64,000 nt of DNA from Akkermansiaceae bacterium (GCA_013041925.1 JABDRB010000012.1:248001-312000), one strand, 5' to 3'; positions 51,208-61,800 are shown, counted from the stretch's first letter. Translations and numbers: made by a program. The notes: generated by a model not told the origin, from the letters alone.

Positions 51208-52764
51208 ATGTTCTATCTCACCACCGCCATCGATTACACCAATGGCGCACCTCACATCGGCCACGCATACGAAAAAGTTCTCGCCGATGTCATTGCACGT
51301 TACCGCCGGCTCTGCGGCGACGAGGTTTACTACCTCACAGGCGTTGACCAGCATGGTCAAAAAGTCCAGCAGACCGCAGAAAAAGAGAATGTCAACCCCG
51401 CCACCTTCGCCCAGCGCAATACCAAAAAGTTCATCAAACTCTGGGAAAAGCTCGACGTCCAATACGATGGATGGGCGGAAACGGTGGACGACCGACACAA
51501 AGCCTGCGTCCAAAAAATCCTGACCCGACTTCACACCGAGGGCCAGATCTACAAAAAACAATACAAAGGATACTACTCCGTCCGCCAAGAACAGTTCCTC
51601 ACGGATAAAGAACGTGGCGAAGATGGAAACTTCGGCCCCGAATGGGGTGAAGTCGAGGAGCGCGACGAGGAAAACTACTACTTCAAACTCAGCGAACACG
51701 CCGCCTGGTTGCGCCAATACGTCGAGGCCAATGATGACTTTGTTATCCCATCATTCCGCAAAGCCGAGGTGCTCAATGCCATCGACCGAGCCGCCGATAC
51801 CGACCTCTGTATCTCCCGCCCAAAGACCCGCCTACGCTGGGGGATCGAGCTTCCCTTTGACTCCGACTACGTCACCTACGTCTGGTTTGACGCCCTGATC
51901 AACTATATCTCATTTGCCGGATACCTCGCTGAGGATGGCAGTAACCTTCCCGAGTTCGAAAAACTCTGGCCTGCCAATATCCACATTCTCGGAAAAGACA
52001 TCCTCGTCCCGTCCCATTCCATCTACTGGCCGTGCATGCTTCATGCCATCGGCTTCACCGATGCCCAAATGCCCTCACTCCTCGTGCACGGATGGTGGAA
52101 TATCAAAGGTGAAAAAATGTCCAAGTCCATCGGCAATGTCATCTGCCCCAGTGCCTTAGCTGAACAGTTTGGCCCCGAGGCCCTGCGGTATTATATGGTT
52201 CGCGATATCATCACCGGCAAGGACTCCAACTTTGATGCCGATCGACTTGTCTCGATCTACAACACCGAACTCGCCAACGACCTCGGCAACCTCTGCAACC
52301 GCGCACTCAACATGAGTAAACGGTCACTCAGCAGCATCATGGAGGCGAGCGCATTCGATGACGACGATTGCACCGCACTGCGCCAGTCGCTCACCCAAAC
52401 CATCGCCAATTACCGCGAATCAATGGACCGTTACGATACCTCATCGGCACTGGCCGCCATCAATCAGCACGTCAGCTTCTGCAACGGTTTCGCCGAACGC
52501 AATAAACCGTGGGAGCTCGCTAAGGACGAGGAACAACGCCCACGCCTCGCCGCCATCCTCTATCACATGGTAGAAAGCTGCGCACAACTCAGCGTGCTGC
52601 TCACACCAGTCACGCCTGAAGCCTGCACCAAGATCCAACACCAACTTCGTTTACCCGATCTTGCTGACAAAAAACTCGCCGACCTCCAGTGGGGCCTCAT
52701 CCCCGCAGATCACGAAATCGGCAAACCCAAGCCCGTGTTTCCCCGTATCCAATTAGACGATTAG
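51208..52764 (+). CDS. metG: Methionine-tRNA ligase
   Basis: A 518-residue class I synthetase. The HIGH motif is PHIGHAYEKV (about 15-24), KMSKS is in GEKMSKSIGNV (about 308-318), and IHILGKDILVPSHSIYWPCML plus LVHGWWNIKG are MetRS-specific. The region YKGYYSVRQEQFLTDKE lacks the zinc-knuckle cysteines, so it is the shorter zinc-free type. No C-terminal EMAPII/Trbp111-like tRNA-binding domain. The start ATG at 51208 gives the usual MFYLTTAIDYTNG opening; longer frames overlap the ppiD-like gene. Confidence 0.95.
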   Translation: MFYLTTAIDYTNGAPHIGHAYEKVLADVIARYRRLCGDEVYYLTGVDQHGQKVQQTAEKENVNPATFAQRNTKKFIKLWEKLDVQYDGWAETVDDRHKACVQKILTRLHTEGQIYKKQYKGYYSVRQEQFLTDKERGEDGNFGPEWGEVEERDEENYYFKLSEHAAWLRQYVEANDDFVIPSFRKAEVLNAIDRAADTDLCISRPKTRLRWGIELPFDSDYVTYVWFDALINYISFAGYLAEDGSNLPEFEKLWPANIHILGKDILVPSHSIYWPCMLHAIGFTDAQMPSLLVHGWWNIKGEKMSKSIGNVICPSALAEQFGPEALRYYMVRDIITGKDSNFDADRLVSIYNTELANDLGNLCNRALNMSKRSLSSIMEASAFDDDDCTALRQSLTQTIANYRESMDRYDTSSALAAINQHVSFCNGFAERNKPWELAKDEEQRPRLAAILYHMVESCAQLSVLLTPVTPEACTKIQHQLRLPDLADKKLADLQWGLIPADHEIGKPKPVFPRIQLDD

Positions 52765-52785
52765 TAGCGGAAACCCGTCAGACGA

Positions 52786-53844
52786 CTAAGATCCTGCGTG
52801 CCTGTCAGAAAGCGCATCTTCCAGCGCAGCGACAACACTCACGACCGTCACGTCATTCTGGCAGCGGTGGTCGATAGGACACGGGGAAAGATAACACGGG
52901 CTGCACGCCACGTGCTCACGCACCACCCGACTCTGCTTTCCTAACGGACGTTTCCACGCTGGTTCATTAGGGCCAAAAATAACCGCCGCTGGCAACCCGA
53001 CATGCGCCGCCAGATGCGGCAACTCACCGTCACATGCCAACAACGCACTGCAAGATCGCAAGGCATGCATTATTTTCTCCCTACCCCAATCTTGCGCGTG
53101 ATTTTTCACATCAGCCCCGAGCATCGTCTCAAGCTCAGCGCAGGCATCATCACGTTTCGGTTTGCCGTGGCCACCCATGCCTAAAATAACCCACTCGACC
53201 TCGTCATACCGTGTATTGATTGTCTCGACGACCTGTTTCATCCTTTCCAACGGCCACCGGTATGACAGTCCATACTCAGAATCAGGCGATAACGCGATAC
53301 GCATCACCTCAGGCGCAGCAAGCAAGGGTGGCGTCTGAAAATGACTCTTCACCAACACATCCCCACCCAGCTTCTTGACAAAATTCAAATAATGCCTGAC
53401 CCGATGCACAATCGGCTCAGGCTTACGAACCACCTCGACCGTGTCCGTCAGGTATTTCTGAAGCCCCGCCGCAGGATAACCAAGCCGCTGCACGACCCCG
53501 ACACGAGCCAAGGCTTTTGCGGCCTCCCCGGACTCCCAAGAAATAGCGCATTCTCCAGCGACATCCTCCAACTTGAGCATTGAGGCAATTTGCCGTGCCG
53601 ATGCCTTGTCTGGGTAGACTATCACCCTATCCAATGCCTCGACCGACTGCCAGATCGCCTGCTGCGACTCCGGACAGAGGACGTGTATCGCCGACTGCGG
53701 CCGAAAACTCGCCAACGCCCGAACGGCAGGAACAGAAAAACAAGCCTCCGCAAAATCCACGGGAGACGCAACACAAAGACACCCGAGGTCAACGGATAAA
53801 GGCGATGGGTCAGCGCATGATTCGGCCTCAGGATGCTTGGGCAT
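52786..53844 (-). CDS. Glycosyltransferase family 9 (heptosyltransferase-like)
   Basis: A 352-residue GT9 protein. GT9 enzymes such as WaaC and WaaF add heptose to the LPS core. Visible blocks: AVRALASFRPQSAIHVLCPE, RIALSPDSEYGLSYRWPLERM, then SALLACDGELPHLAAHVGLPAAVIFGPNEPAWKRPLG and the cysteine-rich end HVACSPCYLSPCPIDHRCQND, the latter typical of GT9 C-termini. The ATG 53844 is chosen; 150 further codons are open upstream but overlap the htrA-like gene on the other strand and show no family similarity. Donor and acceptor are unknown. Confidence 0.8.
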   Translation of the reverse strand: MPKHPEAESCADPSPLSVDLGCLCVASPVDFAEACFSVPAVRALASFRPQSAIHVLCPESQQAIWQSVEALDRVIVYPDKASARQIASMLKLEDVAGECAISWESGEAAKALARVGVVQRLGYPAAGLQKYLTDTVEVVRKPEPIVHRVRHYLNFVKKLGGDVLVKSHFQTPPLLAAPEVMRIALSPDSEYGLSYRWPLERMKQVVETINTRYDEVEWVILGMGGHGKPKRDDACAELETMLGADVKNHAQDWGREKIMHALRSCSALLACDGELPHLAAHVGLPAAVIFGPNEPAWKRPLGKQSRVVREHVACSPCYLSPCPIDHRCQNDVTVVSVVAALEDALSDRHAGS

Positions 53845-53934
53845 GTCCGAAACTATCCACCAGATCGTCAAAATTGAATACCGAATCACAAAAACTTCAC
53901 CAATCCACATTTTCCAGTTTTCAACCCCCACAAT

Positions 53935-53952
53935 CCCCCCTAGTTTCCCCGC
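53935..53952 (+). promoter_or_regulatory. C-rich box before the htrA-like gene
   Basis: CCCCCCTAGTTTCCCCGC abuts the ATG at 53953. It resembles the boxes before galK and the L-fuconate dehydratase gene (C5-6, TA, T or G, TTT, then C3-4). Its role is unknown; TAGTTT six bases upstream of ATG could be a -10 element of a leaderless transcript. Confidence 0.3.
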
Positions 53953-55452
53953 ATGATTAAGCCGCCATTTTACGCCGCGCTGGCGCTGCTTGCCCCGCTC
54001 ACCGCAGCCACAGCACAGCAGAAAAATCCACTCGCGCCACTTCCAGCTCAAACTTCCGCTCTGACACAGAACAATTACGGGTCGATTATTCGCATTGAGG
54101 CTGCCACACAAGTCCCCGACTACCGAGAGCCCTGGAAAGCGGGACGGTTCAGCGGCGGCATCGGCACGGGGTTTCTGATTGGGCATAATCGATTTCTCAC
54201 CAATGCGCACGTTGTCTCCAATGCCCGCCGACTGTTGATCACGGTTCACGGTTCCCCGCGCAAACACCCCGCCAAAATCGTCCATATCGCCCACGATTGT
54301 GACCTCGCCTTACTCGAAGTCGAAAACTTCATGCCGTTTCTGGGCCTCACACCACTCCAAATCGGAAATGTCCCCAAACTTGAAAGTCAGGTCCGTGTGA
54401 TTGGTTACCCCGTCGGAGGAAATCGCATTTCCGTCACCCGGGGAGTTGTTTCCCGGATCGACTTTAATACCTACAGCCACTCGCGCTCCGATCAACACCT
54501 TGTTGTCCAAATCGATGCCGCCATTAACCCAGGAAACTCAGGGGGACCCGTTCTTCAAAATGGCAAGGTAGCGGGCGTCGCCTTCCAAGGACTGCGCTCA
54601 GCCGACAATACCGGCTACATGATCCCCACCCCCGTCGTCAAACGCTTCCTCAAAGACATCGAGGACGGCCACTACGACCAATACGTTGACCTCGGTATCA
54701 ACTCGTTTCCCATGTTCAACCCCGCCATGCGGAAAAAATTTGGCTTGGATCAAAACTCCCCAGGCGTGCTCGTCGCCTCCGTAACTCCCGATGGCCCGTG
54801 CGATGGCGTGCTCAAAAACAATGACATCCTCACCGCCATCAATGGCAACGCGGTCGATGCAGCCGGCAACATCCTCATCGATGGCGAAAAGGTGAATATG
54901 AACGAAATCGTGGAACGCAAATTCTCGGGAGATTCCATCCAACTCAACATCATCCGTGCAGGGAAGCCCCTCAGCGTGTCGTGCACCCTAAAACCCTTCC
55001 CACCAAGCCGTATGTATGCCGCCCAATATGGAGTCAAACCACGCTTCACCACCTTCGCGGGCCTCGTCTTACAACCCCTCGATCGTAACCTCTACGCGGC
55101 CCACAGCTTCACCAACACCCGCGTCCGCCGCCTCTTCACCCACTACGTTGATGAAGCCATTTTTAAACACCGGAAAGACATCGTCATACTCACACGCGTC
55201 CTCGCAGACCCAGTGAATACACACGTCAGCGGTCACGTTGGAACCGCCGTCAAGTCCATCAATGGCGAGAAAGTAACCTCATTGGAACAAGCCCACGCCC
55301 TGCTTCACCCCAAAGACACTCCCGAGTTCTTTATCATCCAATGCGAAGGCATCGAACGCCCGATCGTTATCCCTGGTGACCAAGCCGCCGAAGCCAGCCA
55401 ACGCACCCAGACCAACTACGGCATCAGCACCCCATCACACCTCGATCAATAA
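53953..55452 (+). CDS. HtrA/DegP-like serine protease with PDZ domain(s), catalytic triad intact
   Basis: A 499-residue secreted trypsin-like protease (signal MIKPPFYAALALLAPLTAATA). The triad is complete: His86 in LTNAHVVSNAR, Asp117 in HDCDLALLEVE, and Ser196 in INPGNSGGPVLQNG. A PDZ domain follows at about 255-335 (GVLVASVTPDGPCDGVLKNND), and a second degenerate module lies near 370-480. The layout resembles the Deg subfamily that includes plant Deg7/9-like proteases. It is followed after 26 bases by a paralogue without the triad. Confidence 0.88.
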   Translation: MIKPPFYAALALLAPLTAATAQQKNPLAPLPAQTSALTQNNYGSIIRIEAATQVPDYREPWKAGRFSGGIGTGFLIGHNRFLTNAHVVSNARRLLITVHGSPRKHPAKIVHIAHDCDLALLEVENFMPFLGLTPLQIGNVPKLESQVRVIGYPVGGNRISVTRGVVSRIDFNTYSHSRSDQHLVVQIDAAINPGNSGGPVLQNGKVAGVAFQGLRSADNTGYMIPTPVVKRFLKDIEDGHYDQYVDLGINSFPMFNPAMRKKFGLDQNSPGVLVASVTPDGPCDGVLKNNDILTAINGNAVDAAGNILIDGEKVNMNEIVERKFSGDSIQLNIIRAGKPLSVSCTLKPFPPSRMYAAQYGVKPRFTTFAGLVLQPLDRNLYAAHSFTNTRVRRLFTHYVDEAIFKHRKDIVILTRVLADPVNTHVSGHVGTAVKSINGEKVTSLEQAHALLHPKDTPEFFIIQCEGIERPIVIPGDQAAEASQRTQTNYGISTPSHLDQ

Positions 55453-55478
55453 CCCCCAACACCCCAACTTTCAGAACA

Positions 55479-57002
55479 ATGAAATTCCTCACTTTCATCA
55501 TCACCCTCTTTGCTGTCGCAAGCTGCTGTGATAAAAAATCCTGCACCATCAACAAGGATGCCTCCGCTGATGACTCCACCGTCGTGTTCCACCCCCCTCG
55601 CTCGGTCCAGACATCAGTCGTCCGCATCAACTCAACCCTGCAGACATGGAGCGCCGCCCAACCATGGGACAAATCGGCACCTAAAAAACGGCGCGCTCTC
55701 GGCGCTCTGCTCAGCGACAACCGCGTGCTGACCACGGCCGAGATGGCAACCAATGTGACATACATCGAGCTTGAAAATGCCGATAGTACACGCAGGATCC
55801 CCGCCAAAGTTATCGCCATCGACTATGAAGCGAACCTCGCCCTACTCGAGCCTGACAACGGCGACACCCAAGGGTTTTTCAAAGGATTGAAACCACTCAC
55901 GCTAGGCAGCCCCGCCAAAATTGGCGACGAGGTCAGCGTTTGGCAGCTGGAAGAAAATGGCATGCCCTTGGTCACACGCGCCACGATTCAGGGTGTCGAT
56001 ATCGTGTCCAGCTTCGCCCAAGGTCACTACTTCCTCACCTATGAGGTCAAAGGTTCCATGCAAAGCTCGACCAGCAGCTTCACCCTGCCCGTCATCCGCA
56101 ACAACCAACTGCTGGGATTACTCACCAGTTACAGTGCCAAGGATCAGATCATCGACGTCATGGCGCCAGAAATCATCGCAGCATTCCTCGCTGACACCGC
56201 CGACAAAAAATACGAAGGATTCCCCTCGCTGGGCATTGCCATCAGCAGCACGGTCGATCCCAATTTTCGGACATGGCTGAAACTCTCCGACGATGTCGGC
56301 GGCCTCTACGTCACCCGCATCCGCAAAAATAGCGCAGCGGAAAAAGCAGGCATTGAAAAAGGTGATGTGATCATCCAAATTGACAACAAAGACATCGGCC
56401 GACGCGGTTACTACTCGGACGCCAACTACGGCAAACTTTTCTGGAGTCACCTCATCCGCGGCACCCACAAGGTCGGCGATTCTATCAACCTGACGGTCCT
56501 CCGTAATGGCGATGAGAAAAAAATCACCGCCACGCTAGCCCGACCAGGGAAACGCTTGATTGCATCCCATACGTTTGACCAAGCACCCCGCTACCTCGTC
56601 AAAGGTGGGTTTATTTTTCAAGAACTCACCGCCACCTACCTCAAGGCATTTGGTAAGGACTGGGAAAGCAAGGCCCCACTCAACCTACTCGATGTCATTT
56701 CATCACCGGAAGACTACGAGGAGGGACGCAACAAACTGGTCTTTCTCAGTGCCACCATCCCGACGCCAGCTACGACTGGATACGAACGGCTACGCAACTT
56801 CATCGTCAACAAAGTGAATGGTCAGCCCATTGCGGACATCCCGTCACTGATCAAAGCATTTCAAGCCGCCGGCCCTGATGGACTCCACACCATCGAGTTC
56901 GCCCACGGCCCGCCAAAAACGATCTTCCTCGACGCCACCGCCTCCGACCTCGTCGATACCGAGCTCATCAATCGCGGCATCCCGGAGCTCTCAAGAGACT
57001 AA
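55479..57002 (+). CDS. Catalytically dead HtrA-like paralogue (pseudoprotease) lipoprotein
   Basis: A 507-residue paralogue of the preceding protease with the same layout: lipobox VASC (Cys16), trypsin-like domain, PDZ near 265-345 (GGLYVTRIRKNSAAEKAGIEKGD) and a C-terminal module. The triad is lost: the TNAHVV position reads LTTAEMATN (Glu88 for His), the DLALLE position reads ANLALLE (Asn119 for Asp), and GNSGGP is replaced by KGSMQSSTSSFTLPV. The frame is intact and the PDZ domain well kept, so this looks like selected function without proteolysis, perhaps as a partner or regulator of the active enzyme. Confidence 0.85.
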   Translation: MKFLTFIITLFAVASCCDKKSCTINKDASADDSTVVFHPPRSVQTSVVRINSTLQTWSAAQPWDKSAPKKRRALGALLSDNRVLTTAEMATNVTYIELENADSTRRIPAKVIAIDYEANLALLEPDNGDTQGFFKGLKPLTLGSPAKIGDEVSVWQLEENGMPLVTRATIQGVDIVSSFAQGHYFLTYEVKGSMQSSTSSFTLPVIRNNQLLGLLTSYSAKDQIIDVMAPEIIAAFLADTADKKYEGFPSLGIAISSTVDPNFRTWLKLSDDVGGLYVTRIRKNSAAEKAGIEKGDVIIQIDNKDIGRRGYYSDANYGKLFWSHLIRGTHKVGDSINLTVLRNGDEKKITATLARPGKRLIASHTFDQAPRYLVKGGFIFQELTATYLKAFGKDWESKAPLNLLDVISSPEDYEEGRNKLVFLSATIPTPATTGYERLRNFIVNKVNGQPIADIPSLIKAFQAAGPDGLHTIEFAHGPPKTIFLDATASDLVDTELINRGIPELSRD

Positions 57003-57040
57003 GCACCGTATATCAGCCCGCGCACCAACAAAAAACCGAA

Positions 57041-58882
57041 ATGATTCCGTTACCCATCAAACGACTAAGCACAGGTTTCGTCTGCGCCATGGTCATTCAC
57101 ACAGCCGAAGCCAAAACCATCCATGTTGCAGACCACGGGGTCATTCCGGGTCAAGATGCCACTCTGGCCCTGACGCGCTTGATCCATCATATTGATGGGG
57201 AAAAAAATATCACACTGGTATTCCCCAAGGGAACCTACGATTTCTATCCTGAAAATGCTTCTGATCAATACCGTGCGGTTTCCAATCACGACAACAGCCT
57301 GAAGCGGATAATCTTTTCCTTGGCCGGCAACCAGAAGCTGACCATCGACGGCGGCGGCTCCGATTTTATCTTTCACGGCCGAGTGAGCCCATTCGTGCTG
57401 AATCGTGTCGATGGAGCCACCTTGAAAAACTTTTCGATCGATTGGAAGCGTCCGTTCCAAAGTGAACTTAAAATTGTCGAGCGCAATACCGACGACCGAT
57501 CGTTCATCGTCGAGATCGACCCCGAAAAATACCCCTACGTGATAAAAGATGACCGCTTGTATTTTAAACACTACAATTGGGAGGACCCGTTTGGCGCGAA
57601 TATCGTGTTTGACCCTAAGACAGGCGCACCCATCCATGATACACGCAAGTATTACATCCATCCCAACTCGAAGATCAAAGCCACCGCCGCTGGGAAAAAC
57701 CGGGTGAAAATCGAAAGCCAGATCAGCACACCGCCGCCGGTAGGCACATACATGATCGTCTACGGCGTGGAGCCAACAAGTCGACTTTGCCCCGCCATCG
57801 ATGTGACACACAGTAAGGACGTCGTGATAGAAAATGTGCAGATCTACGCAGCAGGAGGTATGGGGATCATTGCTGAGCGGACAGAAAACATCCACCTAAA
57901 CAACTTTAATGTCACCACGCGCAAGGGTAGCGGCCGACTTGTCTCAGCCCGAGCTGATGCCACCCATTTCATCGGATGCAAAGGTGACATCCTTATCGAA
58001 AACTGCCTCCTGGAACACATGCTTGATGACAGTTCAAACGTCCACGGTGCCTATGTCCGGGTGGAGAAAAATCTGGGAAACAACCAGTTTCTCTGTGCCA
58101 TCAGTCATCCTCAGCAATGGGGGCTGACCTTTGCCGAGGCGGGCGATAAGGTGGCGATGTTATCGCGTGAAACCATCCTTCCATTTGCCAAGACCACCGT
58201 CAAAGCCGTCAAAAAAATCAACGAGCAACGGATTATCATCACACTCAGCTCAACCCCGAAAAATCTCCCTAACGTTCCGATGTCATTAGAGAACTTGTCG
58301 TGGAACGCTAACTTCACCATGCGGAATAACACCATCAAGGAAAACCGCGCCCGCAGTGTGCTGATCACGACCAAGGGTAAAGTCCTCTTGGAGAATAACT
58401 ATTTTTCCTCACACATGAAAGGTATCCTCATCGAGGGGGATAACCATTACTGGTATGAGTCGGGTGCCGTGCAAGACGTAACGATCAGGAACAATGTATT
58501 CAACAACATCGGCTATGCTGGTGGAAGCCGTGGGTATGCCCTCTACGCCTCACCCATGATCAGGAAAGGTCAGCGGATGGGTGAGGGACGCTATCACCGG
58601 AACATCCATTTCACAGGCAATACCGTCAAAAGCTTTAACGGACAGTTCATCTTCGCCCGCTCGGTGGATGGTCTAAACATCACGGGAAACACCTTTGAGC
58701 TCAGCAAAGACTACCCAACCATTGACACCAAGCCCCCCGCTATCGACCTCCACTATTGCGACAACGTCACCGTTGATCAAAACACGATCAACGGTTTTGA
58801 ATCGACCATGAACGTGCGTATCTCATCAGACACTGAACATACTCATGTCTCACCCGGCCAAGGGTTTGTGATTGGGGAATGA
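57041..58882 (+). CDS. GH110 alpha-1,3-galactosidase
   Basis: A 613-residue secreted right-handed beta-helix enzyme. It shows the GH110 N-terminal pattern VADHGVIPGQDATLALTRLI, FPKGTYDFYPE, AVSNHDNSLKRIIFSL, TIDGGGSDFIFHGR, and LKNFSIDWKRPFQSE, then ITRKGSGRLVSARADATHF-like text at about 290 with the conserved aspartates, and parallel-helix repeats (MRNNTIKENRARSVLI, TIRNNVFNNIGYAGG, HFTGNTVKSFNGQF). GH110 enzymes cut terminal alpha-1,3-galactose, e.g. from blood-group B ends or carrageenan fragments. The N-terminus MIPLPIKRLSTGFVCAMVIHTAEA is a signal peptide. It lies 38 bases after the pseudoprotease gene. Confidence 0.85.
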   Translation: MIPLPIKRLSTGFVCAMVIHTAEAKTIHVADHGVIPGQDATLALTRLIHHIDGEKNITLVFPKGTYDFYPENASDQYRAVSNHDNSLKRIIFSLAGNQKLTIDGGGSDFIFHGRVSPFVLNRVDGATLKNFSIDWKRPFQSELKIVERNTDDRSFIVEIDPEKYPYVIKDDRLYFKHYNWEDPFGANIVFDPKTGAPIHDTRKYYIHPNSKIKATAAGKNRVKIESQISTPPPVGTYMIVYGVEPTSRLCPAIDVTHSKDVVIENVQIYAAGGMGIIAERTENIHLNNFNVTTRKGSGRLVSARADATHFIGCKGDILIENCLLEHMLDDSSNVHGAYVRVEKNLGNNQFLCAISHPQQWGLTFAEAGDKVAMLSRETILPFAKTTVKAVKKINEQRIIITLSSTPKNLPNVPMSLENLSWNANFTMRNNTIKENRARSVLITTKGKVLLENNYFSSHMKGILIEGDNHYWYESGAVQDVTIRNNVFNNIGYAGGSRGYALYASPMIRKGQRMGEGRYHRNIHFTGNTVKSFNGQFIFARSVDGLNITGNTFELSKDYPTIDTKPPAIDLHYCDNVTVDQNTINGFESTMNVRISSDTEHTHVSPGQGFVIGE

Positions 58883-58893
58883 TGGAGATAAGA

Positions 58894-61800
58894 TCAAACC
58901 TCCACCATCTCCTTGAGGGCGGTTGATAGCAGCAGGCAGCGGACATTTTCGGAAGCAACGCCGGTGATCTCAACCACCGCTTGGCGGTAAACATTCAGCT
59001 GTTCGGCGTATTTTTTGCGCAAGGAAGATGCGTCCACTCCTTGATCGGTTTTAAAATCAATGATCGTCACCTGCGTGGGTTTTCCGTTTTTGTAAAAGAT
59101 GACCGCACGGTCAATGATCCCGCTGACCCAGAGCCCTTCGTGCTGCGTTTCAAAAGGCTGCTCACTGAGAAGCTGAAAATCGCCGGGATCAGAAGCCGGG
59201 CGTTCAAAGTGAGGACGGATCGATTCTGCCTTGAGGCAATCCCGAACCAACTCCGCTGCAGCTTGATCATCGAGCTCAGGTAACGCGTCAAGCCACGAGA
59301 TTTCCTCAAAGTGCTGGTGAACGATATTACCAAAGCGCATTCCTTTTCCGTGATTAAGCAGCGTGCCGGCTTGGTATTTCTTGGCACCACTCGCCACTTT
59401 TCTCCCCATGCGCGGCTTCCCCGGCTGGAGCTTCAACCCTTCGACTACTTGGTCCACCTGCCCCTCCACCCGTCTGATATCCAACTTTTCTTCTTGCCTC
59501 TCTATCCACTCGCCCGACTCGTAGAGCACGCCGTAGTTTTCGCCCGCGAGAGTCACATCGGATTCAACCGACCGTGCCGTCGCCTCCCGTATCCAATCGT
59601 CATACTTCGGCTTACACATCCACTTATCGTCAACAGGATCAATGATACAATAGGTGGCATGCACGGCACGCGTCAGCGCTACGTAAAGATTGCAGAATCG
59701 TTCATAACATTGATTCGCCTGCCAGCTATCCATCATCGATTTGAGCCCATTGTCAGCTTCACAAATTTCATTGGCTGGCTTTTTAATAATATACGTGGTG
59801 GCACCAAGATCGCCTTTTTTCTCCAAGGCATCGAGCCGACGGGTATCGGTGAATTTGTGGCGACTCCCGAGTTCAGGGAGGATCACGACATCAAAGCCGA
59901 GGCCTTTGCATTTATGCACGGTCATGACCTGAATCATCCCCTCGCGGGTCGTCTCACGGAGCACCCTGGACTCAAGAAAAAGAACCCACTCGTTGAGACT
60001 TCCTCCTTGGACGGAAAAATCATGGGCGGCCGCGAGAATCTCATGGAGCCGTGATTCACCGTAGGCTGAAATGACCACCTGCTCACGCAGTGCTGTGATA
60101 AGGCGGACAACCAAGGACTCGACACCACTCCGGCTCACCTGCTCGGTAAGCCAGCGCCATTGCCTCTCCGCATCATCCGTGGCGCTGAGATCCACAATGA
60201 TCTGATGCAGGGGTGAAAACTCGATATGGAGTCGACCGAAATGATGCGCAGGATTACGCAGCCACCTGAAAAAATCAAGCATCGCCGCGCCTTCTGGGCC
60301 GTCCGAAATCACCGTTTCCGACTCCGATGCCACAGGGGTATCTGGGAGTTCGCTGCGTAAATACTCAACCACCTCGGCGACCTGAGAATTTTTACTCACC
60401 AGAATGGCGCAGGTTAGCCCCTGATTCAGAGGATCAACCTTTTCTATCAGCGACTTCATGCAGTCATAACGCGCGGCCGTTTTTTCATCGGCCGACGACT
60501 CCTTGAGATCGATCTGCGTTTCGAGAACCATGGCGTGACCTTGTTTCTCCTTCGCGGCTTCGTGGGTGTGATAAACCCAGCGGTCGACCGCTTCATCTGG
60601 AAATATCACGCGCAAGCGGTCACTGGATAAATCACAGACAGTGTTCACAAGATCCAACACCCTCTGCGATGATCGAAACGAGAGGTCCATGTCCCAGTCA
60701 GCAAGACGTTCACCGTATTTCTTTTTCAGGTCATCAAAAAGTTTCGGCTCGCCGCCACGCCACCCGTAGATGCTTTGTTTACCGTCGCCGACGACAAAAA
60801 CCGACCTCTCACCACCCGTGTCCTGCATGATTTCATCAACAAGATTGCCCACGGCCTTCCACTGCGGTTGGCTGGTGTCTTGAAACTCATCTAACATCCA
60901 GTGATCATAGCGGGCGTCGAGTCGGTAATCGATCAAGTGACGCGATTCCTCTTCCCAGATCTTCATCGCCCCCTCACCCGCCAAGAGCAGAGTGAGATCG
61001 GAAAAACAAAGCCGCCCCCGACTCCGCACCTGATCGTGGTAGCTCTTTTCATAGGTATTAATAATAGCATGAAGCCCTTGGGTGCGGCGCATCCGAATCT
61101 CGATTTCAGATTTGAGGTAGGCACCGATGAGTTCGGTCATGGCCGCACCGATCTCGAGGGATATCTCATATTTGTTTTTTTCGTCAACCAAGCCACCGTC
61201 GGCGTATTCACTCCACTGAGGAATCGCGCGCTTCAGCTGCGTATTCACTTTAACTGGCGTACCTGGCACGTAGTCCTCAAGTATATCACAAACCGTGATC
61301 CATCCGTCCATATACCTCTTATGTGGAGAAACCGCAGGACCTAATAAATCACGTAATTTCTTGGCAGACTTCCTGATATCTACATTCGGGTAGGGACAAC
61401 CACGGGGCCAAAGCAGACTCTCCCCACCCCATCGTTCGGCCTCTGGTGCCATCAACCAGCGGTTCTGATGTGCTTTGACAAAGTCTTCCAACGTCTTGCA
61501 CAACCTATTTTCCTCCTCGCCCCATGTCGCTTGTTTAAAGGCTTGAAGAAATGCCTCACGCTCCGACTTGCGCGTTTGTTGATTGGAAAAAATGCGGGTC
61601 ATCACGCTCATTCGTTCCGCGGAGATTGCCGCGTCCTCCATCAAATCAAAACCACTCAGACCCAATTCAAGCGCAAAGTTCCTGACAATCCTGACGAAGT
61701 AGCTATCGAGCGTGGACATCGCCAAACGATCCAGAGACGCGATCAGCTCTTCCAGTTTACCTTGAAAAAAGGCGGCGTCCATGATCGGCAGATCGAGCGA

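Noticed and set aside
53845-54294. 150-residue N-terminal extension of the GT9 transferase
   Set aside because: It runs antisense through the htrA-like coding start and has no GT9 similarity; the ATG at 53844 gives the normal family start.
55479-57002. Second HtrA gene as a decayed pseudogene
   Set aside because: The frame is intact over 507 codons with a good lipobox and PDZ domain, so loss of the triad looks like functional change rather than decay.
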